Source: Chloroflexota bacterium
GTDB lineage: Bacteria > Chloroflexota > Dehalococcoidia > UBA2979
Length of the DNA: 39,336 bases
Assembly: GCA_027622315.1 (NCBI GenBank)
Contig: JAQBZW010000004.1
Coordinates: 1 to 39,336 of the forward strand
Direction: 5' to 3'
Shown: in pieces, positions 1 through 8,331 of the stretch
How positions within the stretch are numbered: the stretch's first letter is position 1
Layout: each line of letters begins with the position of its first letter
The notes under the pieces: generated by a model
Databases searched by the model: none
What the model saw: the letters and a program-made list of their open reading frames with translations, nothing else
Told to the model about the DNA's origin: nothing
Program-made: the position numbers and the translations under genes

Positions 1-164
1 ACGCCGTCCGCCAGCTGGCGGACGGCGTCGGCCCATGTGGGCTCGCCGTCAGGCAGGGTGAAGTCGGGGCCGCCGTCCACCAGCAAGACGCCACCCTCGG
101 CCAGCACGAGGGGGTAGAGCACGTTGTCGCCGAGCGAGACTGCGGGCGTGGCGAGCGTGCTCAT
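1..164 (-). CDS. Partial CDS, N-terminus of a probable metallo-beta-lactamase-fold hydrolase (truncated by the window edge)
   Basis: Reverse complement from the ATG at 164 reads MSTLATPAVSLGDNVLYPLVLAEGGVLLVDGGPDFTLPDGEPTWADAVRQLADGV and stays open to the edge. The LVLAEGGVLLVDGGPD stretch resembles the MBL-fold N-terminal strand. The HxHxDH motif would lie outside the window. Confidence 0.55.
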   Translation of the reverse strand, partial: MSTLATPAVSLGDNVLYPLVLAEGGVLLVDGGPDFTLPDGEPTWADAVRQLADG

Positions 165-207
165 CGGCCGGGGCACTCCACGCTCGCGTCGTCGTCCACG
201 GCGGTCG

Positions 208-1050
208 CTATCCGAATTGTTCGATCAACTTCGCCTGCGCGTCGAGCAACGGCAGCACCGTCTCGGCGGGCTCGGGCGGCAGCGCGAACACGGCCCGCGA
301 CACCCCAAGCTCGGCGAGTTGCTCGATCGCCGCGGCGTTCGCGGCCGCCCCGAAGATGGACACGGGGATTGGCTCTCGGCCCGCCTCTGCCGCCATTCGC
401 TGCAGCTCAGCGATGCGCTCGCCGAGCGCCGGCCCGGGCCGGCCGCCGATCGGCATCCACTCATCGCCGTACGCGAGCACTCGCTTGAGCGTGTTCGCCC
501 CGTTGCCGCCGACCACGATCGGCGGGTGCGGCTTCTGCACCGGCTTGGGCCACTGGTACATCGGCGGGAAGTCGACGAACTCACCGTGGTACTCGGGCTT
601 GGACTGCGTCCAGATCGCCTTCATGGCCTCGATGCGCTCACGGAGCAACGTCCAGCGTCGCGCCGGATCGGTGCCGTGATCACGCATCTCTTCCTTGTTC
701 CACCCGCCGCCGATACCCAGGATCACGCGACCATTCGAGAGTTGATCGAGCGTGGAGACCTCTTTCGCGAGGTGGATCGGATCGCGTTGGATGACGAGCG
801 CGATCCCCGTGCCGAGGCGCAGCCGCTCCGTGGTCGCGGCCACCGCGGCCAGCGTCACAAATGGGTCGAACGTGTCGTAGTACATCTTGGGCAGTTCGGG
901 GCCGCCGCCCCACGGCGATTCCCGGCTCGCAGGAATGTGGGAGTGCTCGGCGAAGAAGAGCGACTCGAAGCCGCGTTCCTCGAGGGCACGTCCGAGTTCG
1001 ATCGCCTTGATTGCGTAATCGGTCGGAAAGATGAATGCGCCGAACTTCAT
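208..1050 (-). CDS. LLM-class (luciferase-like) F420-dependent oxidoreductase
   Basis: 280 aa ORF MKFGAFIFPTDYAIKAIELGRALEERGFESLFFAEHSHIP...LRLGTGIALVIQRDPIHLAKEVSTLDQLSNGRVILGIGGGWNKEEM, typical of the Rv2161c-like LLM F420 family. Confidence 0.9.
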   Translation of the reverse strand: MKFGAFIFPTDYAIKAIELGRALEERGFESLFFAEHSHIPASRESPWGGGPELPKMYYDTFDPFVTLAAVAATTERLRLGTGIALVIQRDPIHLAKEVSTLDQLSNGRVILGIGGGWNKEEMRDHGTDPARRWTLLRERIEAMKAIWTQSKPEYHGEFVDFPPMYQWPKPVQKPHPPIVVGGNGANTLKRVLAYGDEWMPIGGRPGPALGERIAELQRMAAEAGREPIPVSIFGAAANAAAIEQLAELGVSRAVFALPPEPAETVLPLLDAQAKLIEQFG

Positions 1051-1080
1051 GAGTCCCCCGGTCAGTGGTTCGCTCGCCGG

Positions 1081-1920
1081 TTAGGCCGATTGAAACTGCT
1101 CGATCAGCCTGGCCTGGCGGTCGAGCAGCGGCATGACTTCCTCCGCGCCCCTCGGTGGCAGCGGGAAGATGGCACGCTCGACGCCGAGCGCGATCAGCTC
1201 CTCGATCGCCTCCGCGGACGGGCGCACGCCGAAGACACTCACCGGGATGCCGTCACGGCCCGCCGCCTCGGCCAACTCGTTGAGCTTCGCGATCCACGGT
1301 GCGAGGTCGGGGACGCGATTCGGTAGCCAGCCGTCGCCGTAGGCGACGACGCGCTTCAGCGTATTCGGCCCCTGGCCGCCGACGAGGATCGGCGGGTGCG
1401 GCTTCTGCACGGGCTTGGGCCACTGGTACATCGGCGGAAAGTCGACGAAGTCGCCGTGGTACTCGGGCTTGGACTGTGTCCAGATCTGCTTCATCGCCTC
1501 GATGCGCTCGCGCATCACCTTCCATCGCTGCGCGGGGTCCGTGCCGTGGTCGCGCATCTCCTCCTTGTTCCAGCCGCCGCCGACCCCGAGGATCACGCGC
1601 CCACCCGAGATCAGGTCGAGCGTCGACACCTCCTTGGCGAGGTGAATGGGGTCGCGCTGGATCACGAGTGCGATGCCGGTGCCAAGGCGCAGCCGCTCCG
1701 TGGTGGCGGCGACGGCCGCGAGCGCGACGAACGGGTCGAGCGTGTCGGCGTACTCCTTCGGCAGGTCGCCCCCGCCCGGGTAGGCCGTCTCGCGGCTCGT
1801 CGGGATGTGCGAGTGCTCGGGGAAGAACACGGACTCGTAACCGCGCTCCTCGAGCGCGCGGCCGAGCTCGACCGGTGGGATCGAATAGTCGGTGGGGAAC
1901 ATGAACGCGCCGAACTTCAT
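1081..1920 (-). CDS. LLM-class F420-dependent oxidoreductase (tandem paralogue)
   Basis: 279 aa ORF, visibly very similar over its full length to the neighbouring 208..1050 protein. Confidence 0.9.
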   Translation of the reverse strand: MKFGAFMFPTDYSIPPVELGRALEERGYESVFFPEHSHIPTSRETAYPGGGDLPKEYADTLDPFVALAAVAATTERLRLGTGIALVIQRDPIHLAKEVSTLDLISGGRVILGVGGGWNKEEMRDHGTDPAQRWKVMRERIEAMKQIWTQSKPEYHGDFVDFPPMYQWPKPVQKPHPPILVGGQGPNTLKRVVAYGDGWLPNRVPDLAPWIAKLNELAEAAGRDGIPVSVFGVRPSAEAIEELIALGVERAIFPLPPRGAEEVMPLLDRQARLIEQFQSA

Positions 1921-2110
1921 GTGGACCTCCGTCGTGCGATCGCTGCGCGTGTCTGCCGCGCATCATCGCGGACGGGGGCAAGCCGTGCCACGTCGCCGTG
2001 TCGGGCGCGGTTCGCGCCGCGTTGTCGTCGAGCGGATCGCAGAGGCTGCGCCGCGTCTCGGGAGCCCGTAGGCTCGTCGCCGCACCAAGGCGCGAGGAAG
2101 AGGAGCGACG

Positions 2111-2482
2111 ATGGCACTGCACATCACGCGAGCGAACGAGGGCGAGTCGGTGGACCGGTCGGCAGCGGAGATCTTCGAGGGCGGATCGGTGCACGGCCGC
2201 ACGCTCGTCCAGCCGGGCGCGAGCGAGCACCTCTCCGGTTCCGTCGTGCAGTTCGCGCCCGGCGCGCGCACGCGCATGCACCGGCACACGTCGGACCAGT
2301 TGCTGTACGTCGTATCGGGCATTGGCAAGGTCGGTGACCACGACGGTGAACACGTGATCAGCAACGGCGACGCGATCCTGATCCCGGCCGGCGAAGATCA
2401 CTGGCACGGCGCGGGCGATACGACGTCGCCGATGTCGCATCTCACGATCATGCGTGCGGACAGCCAGACGACCGTGCTCTAG
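2111..2482 (+). CDS. Cupin-domain protein
   Basis: 123 aa. Cupin motifs PGARTRMHRHTSDQLLYVVSGIGKVGDHDGEHVISNGDAILIPAGEDHWHG. SD-like gaggaagaggagcg before the ATG. Confidence 0.85.
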   Translation: MALHITRANEGESVDRSAAEIFEGGSVHGRTLVQPGASEHLSGSVVQFAPGARTRMHRHTSDQLLYVVSGIGKVGDHDGEHVISNGDAILIPAGEDHWHGAGDTTSPMSHLTIMRADSQTTVL

Positions 2483-2504
2483 GCGGGCGTGATCACGGGC
2501 ACCA

Positions 2505-3074
2505 TCAGGGGCCTCGCGACGCGGCCCAGTCGGCGCGGAGCAGGCTCCACAGCTCCTGATCCCAGTCGCGTCCGCGCCACCGGCCGTATGCGCGTAGCAG
2601 GCCCTCCTGACGGAAGCGGTGGCGCGTGAGCAGCCGGCGGGACGGTTCGTTGCCGGGCGTGACGAAGGCCTCGAGCCGGTTCAGATCGAGATCGGCGAAG
2701 CCGACGTGGAGGAGCGCCGGGAGGACCTCGCGCATAACACCGCGGCCCCACCACTCGCGTGCGAGGTCGTAGGCGATCTCGCCCCGGGAGGCACGTGCGC
2801 GGGTGATCGCGTTGAAGCCGGCGGTGCCGAGCCAGACGCCTTCGTCCCGCGCGCGGATCGCCCAGCGACCACCGGCACGGTCTCGGGCGAGGCCCTGTGC
2901 CCAATCGATGATGTCGCGCGCCTCGGCAAGCTCGGCGAGCGGATCGATGTCGAGGTAACGCGTCACGTCCGGGTCGGCGAAATGCGCGAGCAGCGCTGCC
3001 GCGTCTGCCGGCTGCAGCTGATCGAGTCGATAGCGCTCGGTGTCGATGCGCGCCGGGAGCGCTGGTGGCAGCAT
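2505..3074 (-). CDS. GNAT family N-acetyltransferase (RimJ/RimL-like)
   Basis: 189 aa; TERYRLDQLQPADAAALLAHFADPDVTRYLD...YDLAREWWGRGVMREVLPALLHVGFADLDLNRLEAFVTPGNEPSRRLLTRHRFRQEGLLR. Confidence 0.88.
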   Translation of the reverse strand: MLPPALPARIDTERYRLDQLQPADAAALLAHFADPDVTRYLDIDPLAELAEARDIIDWAQGLARDRAGGRWAIRARDEGVWLGTAGFNAITRARASRGEIAYDLAREWWGRGVMREVLPALLHVGFADLDLNRLEAFVTPGNEPSRRLLTRHRFRQEGLLRAYGRWRGRDWDQELWSLLRADWAASRGP

Positions 3075-3113
3075 GCGCGCGAGTGTACGGGCCGGCCGAT
3101 CGGACGCCTGCGG

Positions 3114-4361
3114 CTAGTGCACCGCCCCCTGCGCGCGCGCCATCAGGTAGCGCCGGAGCACCGTCATCGCCTGGAGCACGGCACGGCGCTTGGCCGCCTC
3201 GCGGCCCTGGTAGTAGCGCGAGTGCGAGTACTCGGCCTCCTGCCCGTCCCAGAGCACGATGTGCATCGTGCCGGGCGGCTGGCCCTCCACCTCCTCGCCG
3301 CCGGCGATACCGGTGATGCCGATCGCGAGATCGCTGCCGAGGCGCTCACGCACCGCCTTCGCCATCGCCTCCGAGGTCTCGCGCGAGATCATGCCGTGCA
3401 TCGCGATCAGCTCGGCCGGCACTCCTTCGCTGATCTTCGCCTCGGCCGTGTACGTCACGAGCGAGCCCTTGAAGTAGTTCGAAGCGCCCTCGTAGTCGGT
3501 GAACGCGTTCGCCACGGAGCCCCCGGTCGCGGACTCCATGAGCGCGATCGTGAGCCCCTGCGCTTCGAGCATCTGGCCGACCGCGCTCGCCATCGACTGG
3601 TCGTCCACGCCCCAGATCGACGGGCCGAGGATCGCACGCGCCTCCTCCTCGACAGGATGAATGAGATGCCACGCCTCTTCGCGCGTCGGCGCCTTCGCGG
3701 CGATCCGTGCGTGTACGCCGTCGGCGCGTGCGTAGATGCCGATCGAGGGGTTCGTGCCCTTGAGCAGCGGCGAGAGCATCTCGTCCACCGTGCCCTCGCC
3801 GATCCCGGTGGTCTTCAACGTGCGCGAGACCAGGATGCTGTCGGCGCGACGCTCCAGTTCGGGTGCGACCTCGTGCTCCCACATGCGCGTCATCTCCGAC
3901 GGTGGCCCCGGCATGACGGCGATCACCTTGCCGTCGCGTTCTACCCACCAGCCGGGTGCGGTCCCGCGCGGGTTTGGAATCGCGCGCGCCGAGGGGATGA
4001 GCATCGCCTGCTTGAGGTTCCGCTCGGGCATGTTGGCGGCGCCGCGGCCGGCAAAGAAGCTGCGCACGATGCGCTCCTGCTCCTCGTCGAGGTAGAGCTC
4101 CTCGCCGAGCGTCTTGCCCACGGTCTCACGCGTGAGGTCGTCCTCGGTGGGGCCCAGGCCGCCCGTCATGAAGATGTAATCGGAGCGCCCCCACGCGCGC
4201 GCGACCACTTCCTCGAAGCGCGCCGGGTTGTCGCCGACCTGTGTGACGTACATCAGATCGATGCCGAACTCGGGCAGCGCGGATGCGATGTGCGCAGCGT
4301 TCGTGTCGACGATCTCACCGAGCAAGATCTCGGTACCGATCGAGATGATCTCCGCGCGCAT
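3114..4361 (-). CDS. cinA: CinA family protein (competence/damage-inducible protein A; MoaB-like plus C-terminal amidohydrolase domain)
   Basis: 415 aa; MRAEIISIGTEILLGEIVDTNAAHIA...FMTGGLGPTEDDLTRE...VMPGPPSEM and C-terminal LTIALMESATGGSVANAFTD...ITGIAGG. Confidence 0.93.
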   Translation of the reverse strand: MRAEIISIGTEILLGEIVDTNAAHIASALPEFGIDLMYVTQVGDNPARFEEVVARAWGRSDYIFMTGGLGPTEDDLTRETVGKTLGEELYLDEEQERIVRSFFAGRGAANMPERNLKQAMLIPSARAIPNPRGTAPGWWVERDGKVIAVMPGPPSEMTRMWEHEVAPELERRADSILVSRTLKTTGIGEGTVDEMLSPLLKGTNPSIGIYARADGVHARIAAKAPTREEAWHLIHPVEEEARAILGPSIWGVDDQSMASAVGQMLEAQGLTIALMESATGGSVANAFTDYEGASNYFKGSLVTYTAEAKISEGVPAELIAMHGMISRETSEAMAKAVRERLGSDLAIGITGIAGGEEVEGQPPGTMHIVLWDGQEAEYSHSRYYQGREAAKRRAVLQAMTVLRRYLMARAQGAVH

Positions 4362-4415
4362 GCTGTCGCCCTCCCGGTGGCCATCTGTTGGTGCGCCGGA
4401 AGCATAGCGAATGCG

Positions 4416-5532
4416 CTAGGCCGCCCACTCCGCGAGCGATCCGAGCGGCAGCGGCCCCTCGCGCTGAATCGCCGACGCGTCGTTCTCCCGCCCGATGAAA
4501 CGGGCCCACGAAAGGTTGCGCTCCGTGTACACCGCTCCCGCGCGGTCGCGCGCGCGACCGTAGCGCTCGAGTGCGCCATCGAGGTCGCCGTCGCGCATCC
4601 CCTCGGTCACCGCTTCGGCGAGCCACTCGGCTTCGTTGAAGGACTTCGTGATCCCGAACCCGCGGGTAGGGTCGACGTGCAGCCCGGCGTCGCCGACCAG
4701 TGCCCAGCCGGGGCCCCACGGCTGGCGGTAGTAATGCGGCACGTCGGTCGTGCCGGTCCACCGCTCTTCGCGCGTGGCCGACGGCAGGGCCTTCGCCAGC
4801 GCCGGCGCCGCTTCGGCGAGCACGGAGACGAACGTGGCGTCGGTGTCCGCGCGGAACTCCGGGAAGCGATCGACGGTGGTCAGCGCCGCGACACAGTGCT
4901 GGCCGGCGGTGGTGGGAAACACGAACGTGGCGGCCCCGGGCGCCAGCGAGACTTCGCAACCCATGTCGAGCCCGCTGAAGTACGAGTAGTAGCCGCAGAG
5001 CGCGCTGTCGATGCGGTTGTGCTCCTCGGCGTCGACGAGCCGCGCGACACGCGAGTGCTGGCCATCGGCACCGACGACCAGTCGGGCGCTGACATCGGTG
5101 GACGCCGCCGACGACGCGGCCCTCCGGGTCGCGCACGACGTCCGTCACGCTGAAGCCCTCGACGACTTCCACGCCGGCGGCGCGCGCTGCGCCCACGAGG
5201 AACGCGTCGAGCACCGTGCGGCGGGGACAGTACGCGAAGGCCGTGGGGAACTCCGGCGGATAGACCTTCCGGTACTCGACCGGGAGCCGGTTCGCACCCA
5301 TGTTCAGCGTGAGGACGTCGAGCTGCGGCGTATCGGATGCGGCCATCAGGTCGCCAAGCAGACCCCAGCGGCCGAGTCTGAGCATGCCCTCAGGGTGGAT
5401 CAGATGAGTGGACATGATGTCGCTGGGGAAGCGCGCCCGGTCGACGAGCAGCACGTCGAGTCCCGCGCGCGCGAGCAGCATCGCCGTTGGTGCTCCCGCC
5501 ACACGCGCGCCGACCACGATCACGTCATGCAC
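4416..5532 (-). pseudogene. FAD-dependent oxidoreductase (geranylgeranyl-reductase-like) with a frameshift near 5095-5101; pseudogene or sequence error
   Basis: N-half MHDVIVVGARVAGAPTAMLLARAGLDVLLVDRARFPSD...EGRVVGGV is in one frame. TDVSARLVVGADGQHSRVARLVDAEEHNRIDSALCGYYSYFSGLDMGCEVSLAPG...WALVGDAGLHVDPTRGFGITKSFNEAEWLAEAV...SLAEWAA* continues in another frame. Confidence 0.85.
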
Positions 5533-5824
5533 GTTGCCCCCCGGCCTACCCGCGGGGCTCCCGACGTGACGTCGCGCCGAGAGGTATCGCGAGCGCCGTG
5601 GACCCTAGCACAGCGATCGGGGCCTCGAACGTCGCGCGCGGGCGTGCGCGGTCCTCGACCGACGGGACGCGGGACGCACGGGATCTCCGCCGAGATCTGC
5701 CAGCCTGCCCGCATGCGGCGGGCGATCACTGACCGCTCGCTGATCGCCGGTGCCCGCCGATGCGCCCGTGCGCTTCGCCGCTGCCGAGCCGCATGACGAA
5801 CCGAGTGCCGTGCCTCGCCCTCTA

Positions 5825-5852
5825 CGTTCGCCCTGAGCCTGTCGAAGGGCGT
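5825..5852. repeat. Dispersed-repeat-like palindromic sequence (CGTTCGCCCTGAGCCTGTCGAAGGGCGT)
   Basis: Sequence cgttcgccctgagcctgtcgaagggcgt with CGCCCT/AGGGCG ends. Spurious translations give the characteristic RQAQGER / FDRLRANV peptides. Confidence 0.6.
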
Positions 5853-5984
5853 CACGCACCGCACCAGTAGGCGCGCCGGACGCTGCATGGCGTGCCTCGC
5901 AGGTCTCGCTCGAGCACGCGGCGAGCGCGTGACGGCGCCCGCCGCAGGCGTGGTCCTCACTGCCGAGCTCGGAAAGGGTCCGCG

Positions 5985-6195
5985 CTACGCCGCCCACTGC
6001 TCCAGCAGCCGGAGCGGGAGCGGCTCGCGCTCGAGCGGGAGCGCGGACTCGTCCCCCCCGCCCCGCGATGAAGCTGGCGAACGGGAGGTTCCGCTACGTA
6101 GATACGGCGCCACCGCAGTCGCGGGCGCGACCGTAGCGTGCCAGAGCGGCGTCGAGATCGCGGTCGCGCATGCCGGCGGTCATGGCGTCGACCGG
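5985..6195 (-). pseudogene. Decayed C-terminal fragment of a paralogous FAD-dependent oxidoreductase
   Basis: Reverse strand reads DAMTAGMRDRDLDAALARYGRARDCGGAVST*RNLPFASFIAGR(frameshift at C7/G7)DESALPLEREPLPLRLLEQWAA*. It aligns with EAVTEGMRDGDLDGALERYGRARDRAGAVYTERNLSWARFIGRENDASAIQREGPLPLGSLAEWAA* of the 4416..5532 gene. Confidence 0.8.
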
Positions 6196-6209
6196 CGGCG
6201 GCGCGAGCG

Positions 6210-7688
6210 TTAGCGCGCGGCCGCCGCGGCGGCCGTGGGCCCCAGGCTACTGAGGTATGTGTGCAGCCAGGTGGCGGCCCGCTTGCCGTCGGCGATGGCG
6301 GTCACCACGAGGTCCGCGCCGTTGACCACGTCGCCGCCGGCGAAGATGTAGGGCACGTTCGTCTGGCCGGTGCGCTGGTCGACCTTCACGAGGTGCCACT
6401 GGTTCACCTCGATCGGGGCGGAGCCGGCAAAGTCCGGGTCGGCGTTGTAGCCGATCGCAATGACCACGCACGTCGCCGGCACGGTGTACTCGGAACCGGG
6501 CACCTGGACGGGACGCCGGCGGCCGCTCTCGTCGGGCTCGCTCAGCTCCATACGCACGAGCTCGACCTCACTCACGGCGCCGTCGTCGTCGCCGACGAAG
6601 CGCGCGGGCGTGGTCAGGTAGGCGAACTGCACGCCCTCTTCGCGCGCGTGCACGCGCTCTTCCGTGCGGCCGAGCATCTCGTTCTCGGTGCGCCGATAGA
6701 CACAGGTGACATGCTCGACGCCCAGCCGGATCGCGGTCCGCACGCAGTCCATGGAGGTGTCGCCCCCACCGATCACCACCACGTCGCTGCCGACGAACGG
6801 GCGACCGCGCTGCCCCGCGGGCAACTCATCGTCCGTGAGGTTGCCGCGCACGAGGAAGTCCGTCGCGGCGTACACGTTCCGCAGCTCCTCGCCGGGCACC
6901 CGCAGGCGGTTCCCCACGCCGGCGCCCGTGCCGATGAAGATCACGTCGTAGCGATCGCGATCGTGCAGTTGCGCGAGTGTGACGTCCTCGCCGATGCGGA
7001 TCTCATTGACGAACGTCACGCCCAGCCCACGCAGCATCTCGAGCTTTTCCTCGAGGATGTCCTTGCGCATCTTGAAGTTCGGGATGCCGTACCGGAGCAC
7101 CCCGCCCGGCTCGGGCCACATGTCGAAGACCGCGCACTCGTGGCCGCGCGTGCTCAGCTCCTCCGCCACCGTCAGACCGGCAGGCCCGCTCCCGACGATC
7201 GCGACCTTGCGCCCGCTGGACACGCCGCGCTCCGGGATCGGGAAGCCACCCTGTTCCCGGCGCTGCGCGTCGGTGACGAACGACTCCAGGCGACCGATCG
7301 CAACCGGCGGCTGCTTCGACCCGTCCGGCCGAATGGCGAAGCCGACCACGCACGCGCCCTCGCACAGCGATTCCTGTGGGCAGAGGCGCCCGCACATCTC
7401 GGGAAGCGTGGACGTCTCGCGAAACTTCGCGGCGGCGTTGAGCACGTCGCCGGCGTCGAGCAGCATGAGCGCGGCCGGGATGTCGTTGTGCACGGGGCAG
7501 GCGTCCATGCACGGCGCCGAGGGGCAGTCGATGCAGCGGGCGGCCTCCACCATCGCCGCGTTCATGTCGAGCGCGAGGTAGGTCTCGTCGAAGTTGCGAA
7601 CGCGCTCCGCCGGCGTCTGCTTCGGCACGGCCTGGCGCGGGATGCTGAGCCGGTTCTGGATCGCGTCCGTGCGTTCGTTGGTCGTCAT
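6210..7688 (-). CDS. gltD: Glutamate synthase small-subunit-like NAD(P)-dependent FeS/FAD oxidoreductase (GltD/NfnB-like)
   Basis: 492 aa; CIDCPSAPCMDACPVHNDIP...CGRLCPQESLCEGACV FeS motifs; KVAIVGSGPAGLTVAEELSTRGHECAVFD and GGGDTSMDCVRTAIRLGVEHVTCVYRR. Confidence 0.88.
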   Translation of the reverse strand: MTTNERTDAIQNRLSIPRQAVPKQTPAERVRNFDETYLALDMNAAMVEAARCIDCPSAPCMDACPVHNDIPAALMLLDAGDVLNAAAKFRETSTLPEMCGRLCPQESLCEGACVVGFAIRPDGSKQPPVAIGRLESFVTDAQRREQGGFPIPERGVSSGRKVAIVGSGPAGLTVAEELSTRGHECAVFDMWPEPGGVLRYGIPNFKMRKDILEEKLEMLRGLGVTFVNEIRIGEDVTLAQLHDRDRYDVIFIGTGAGVGNRLRVPGEELRNVYAATDFLVRGNLTDDELPAGQRGRPFVGSDVVVIGGGDTSMDCVRTAIRLGVEHVTCVYRRTENEMLGRTEERVHAREEGVQFAYLTTPARFVGDDDGAVSEVELVRMELSEPDESGRRRPVQVPGSEYTVPATCVVIAIGYNADPDFAGSAPIEVNQWHLVKVDQRTGQTNVPYIFAGGDVVNGADLVVTAIADGKRAATWLHTYLSSLGPTAAAAAAR

Positions 7689-7782
7689 CGCCGGGCCCTT
7701 CTGAGGCTCAGGAGCGTATCAAAGCGCTGATGAGCCCGATCGCGTCGTGATCGCGAATCGGCGGTCGCCGAGCGTGGCCGCC

Positions 7783-8262
7783 TCAGTGCCCGATCGCCGT
7801 GCGTACTTCGTCGCGAACGGACTCCGCCTGCGCGAGCAATCCGGCGACGTAGGCGCGCACCGACGTGACCTCACGTCCGACGATCGCAAGCGGTCGATCG
7901 AGCAGCTCGCCCGAGCGCTCGAGCGCTCCAGCTGCCTGATCCACACCGGCGGCCAGGTGCTCGCGCATGACGTGCAGGCGCATCTGCTGCGCGAGCAACA
8001 TCGCCTCGCCGCGCAGCCGTCGCAGCGCGAGCGCGCCGCCTGCCTCGCCGTGCGTACGCAGGGCATCCAGCACGTGGCGTAGCTCTGCGTCTCCCGCCGC
8101 GAGCGCGGCGAGCTCGTGTCGCAGGGTCCAGCCGGGCCGCTCGAGCGCGCGTCCGAGCCTGGTCTCCGGCAACGCTTCGAGCAGGGGGAGCAACTCCGCG
8201 CGCAACGCGCGCAATCGCGCGGCGGCGTCCGCGGCGTCAAACGAATGCGGGTGCTCGGGCAC
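7783..8262 (-). CDS. Small helical protein, possibly DinB/maleylpyruvate-isomerase-like
   Basis: About 159 aa from a likely GTG start: MPEHPHSFDAADAAARLRALRAELLPLLEALPETRLGRALERPGWTLRHELAALAAGDAELRHVLDAL... The track ORF 7783..8685 over-extends across the upstream + strand gene. Confidence 0.6.
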   Translation of the reverse strand: MPEHPHSFDAADAAARLRALRAELLPLLEALPETRLGRALERPGWTLRHELAALAAGDAELRHVLDALRTHGEAGGALALRRLRGEAMLLAQQMRLHVMREHLAAGVDQAAGALERSGELLDRPLAIVGREVTSVRAYVAGLLAQAESVRDEVRTAIGH

Positions 8263-8331
8263 GTGACGTTCCTCTCGCCTGCGGTCGCGCGCACACAGCG
8301 TAGGATGCGACCGCGGTGAAGGGGATGGCGC

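Noticed and set aside
2619-5153. 844-aa + strand ORF in the ORF track
   Set aside because: Antisense shadow of cinA, the GNAT and the FAD oxidoreductase; Arg/His/Ala/Gly-rich translation with no domain. High GC makes long spurious ORFs common here.
6138-7730. 530-aa + strand ORF
   Set aside because: Antisense shadow of the well-supported gltD-like gene; low-complexity Arg/His/Ala composition.
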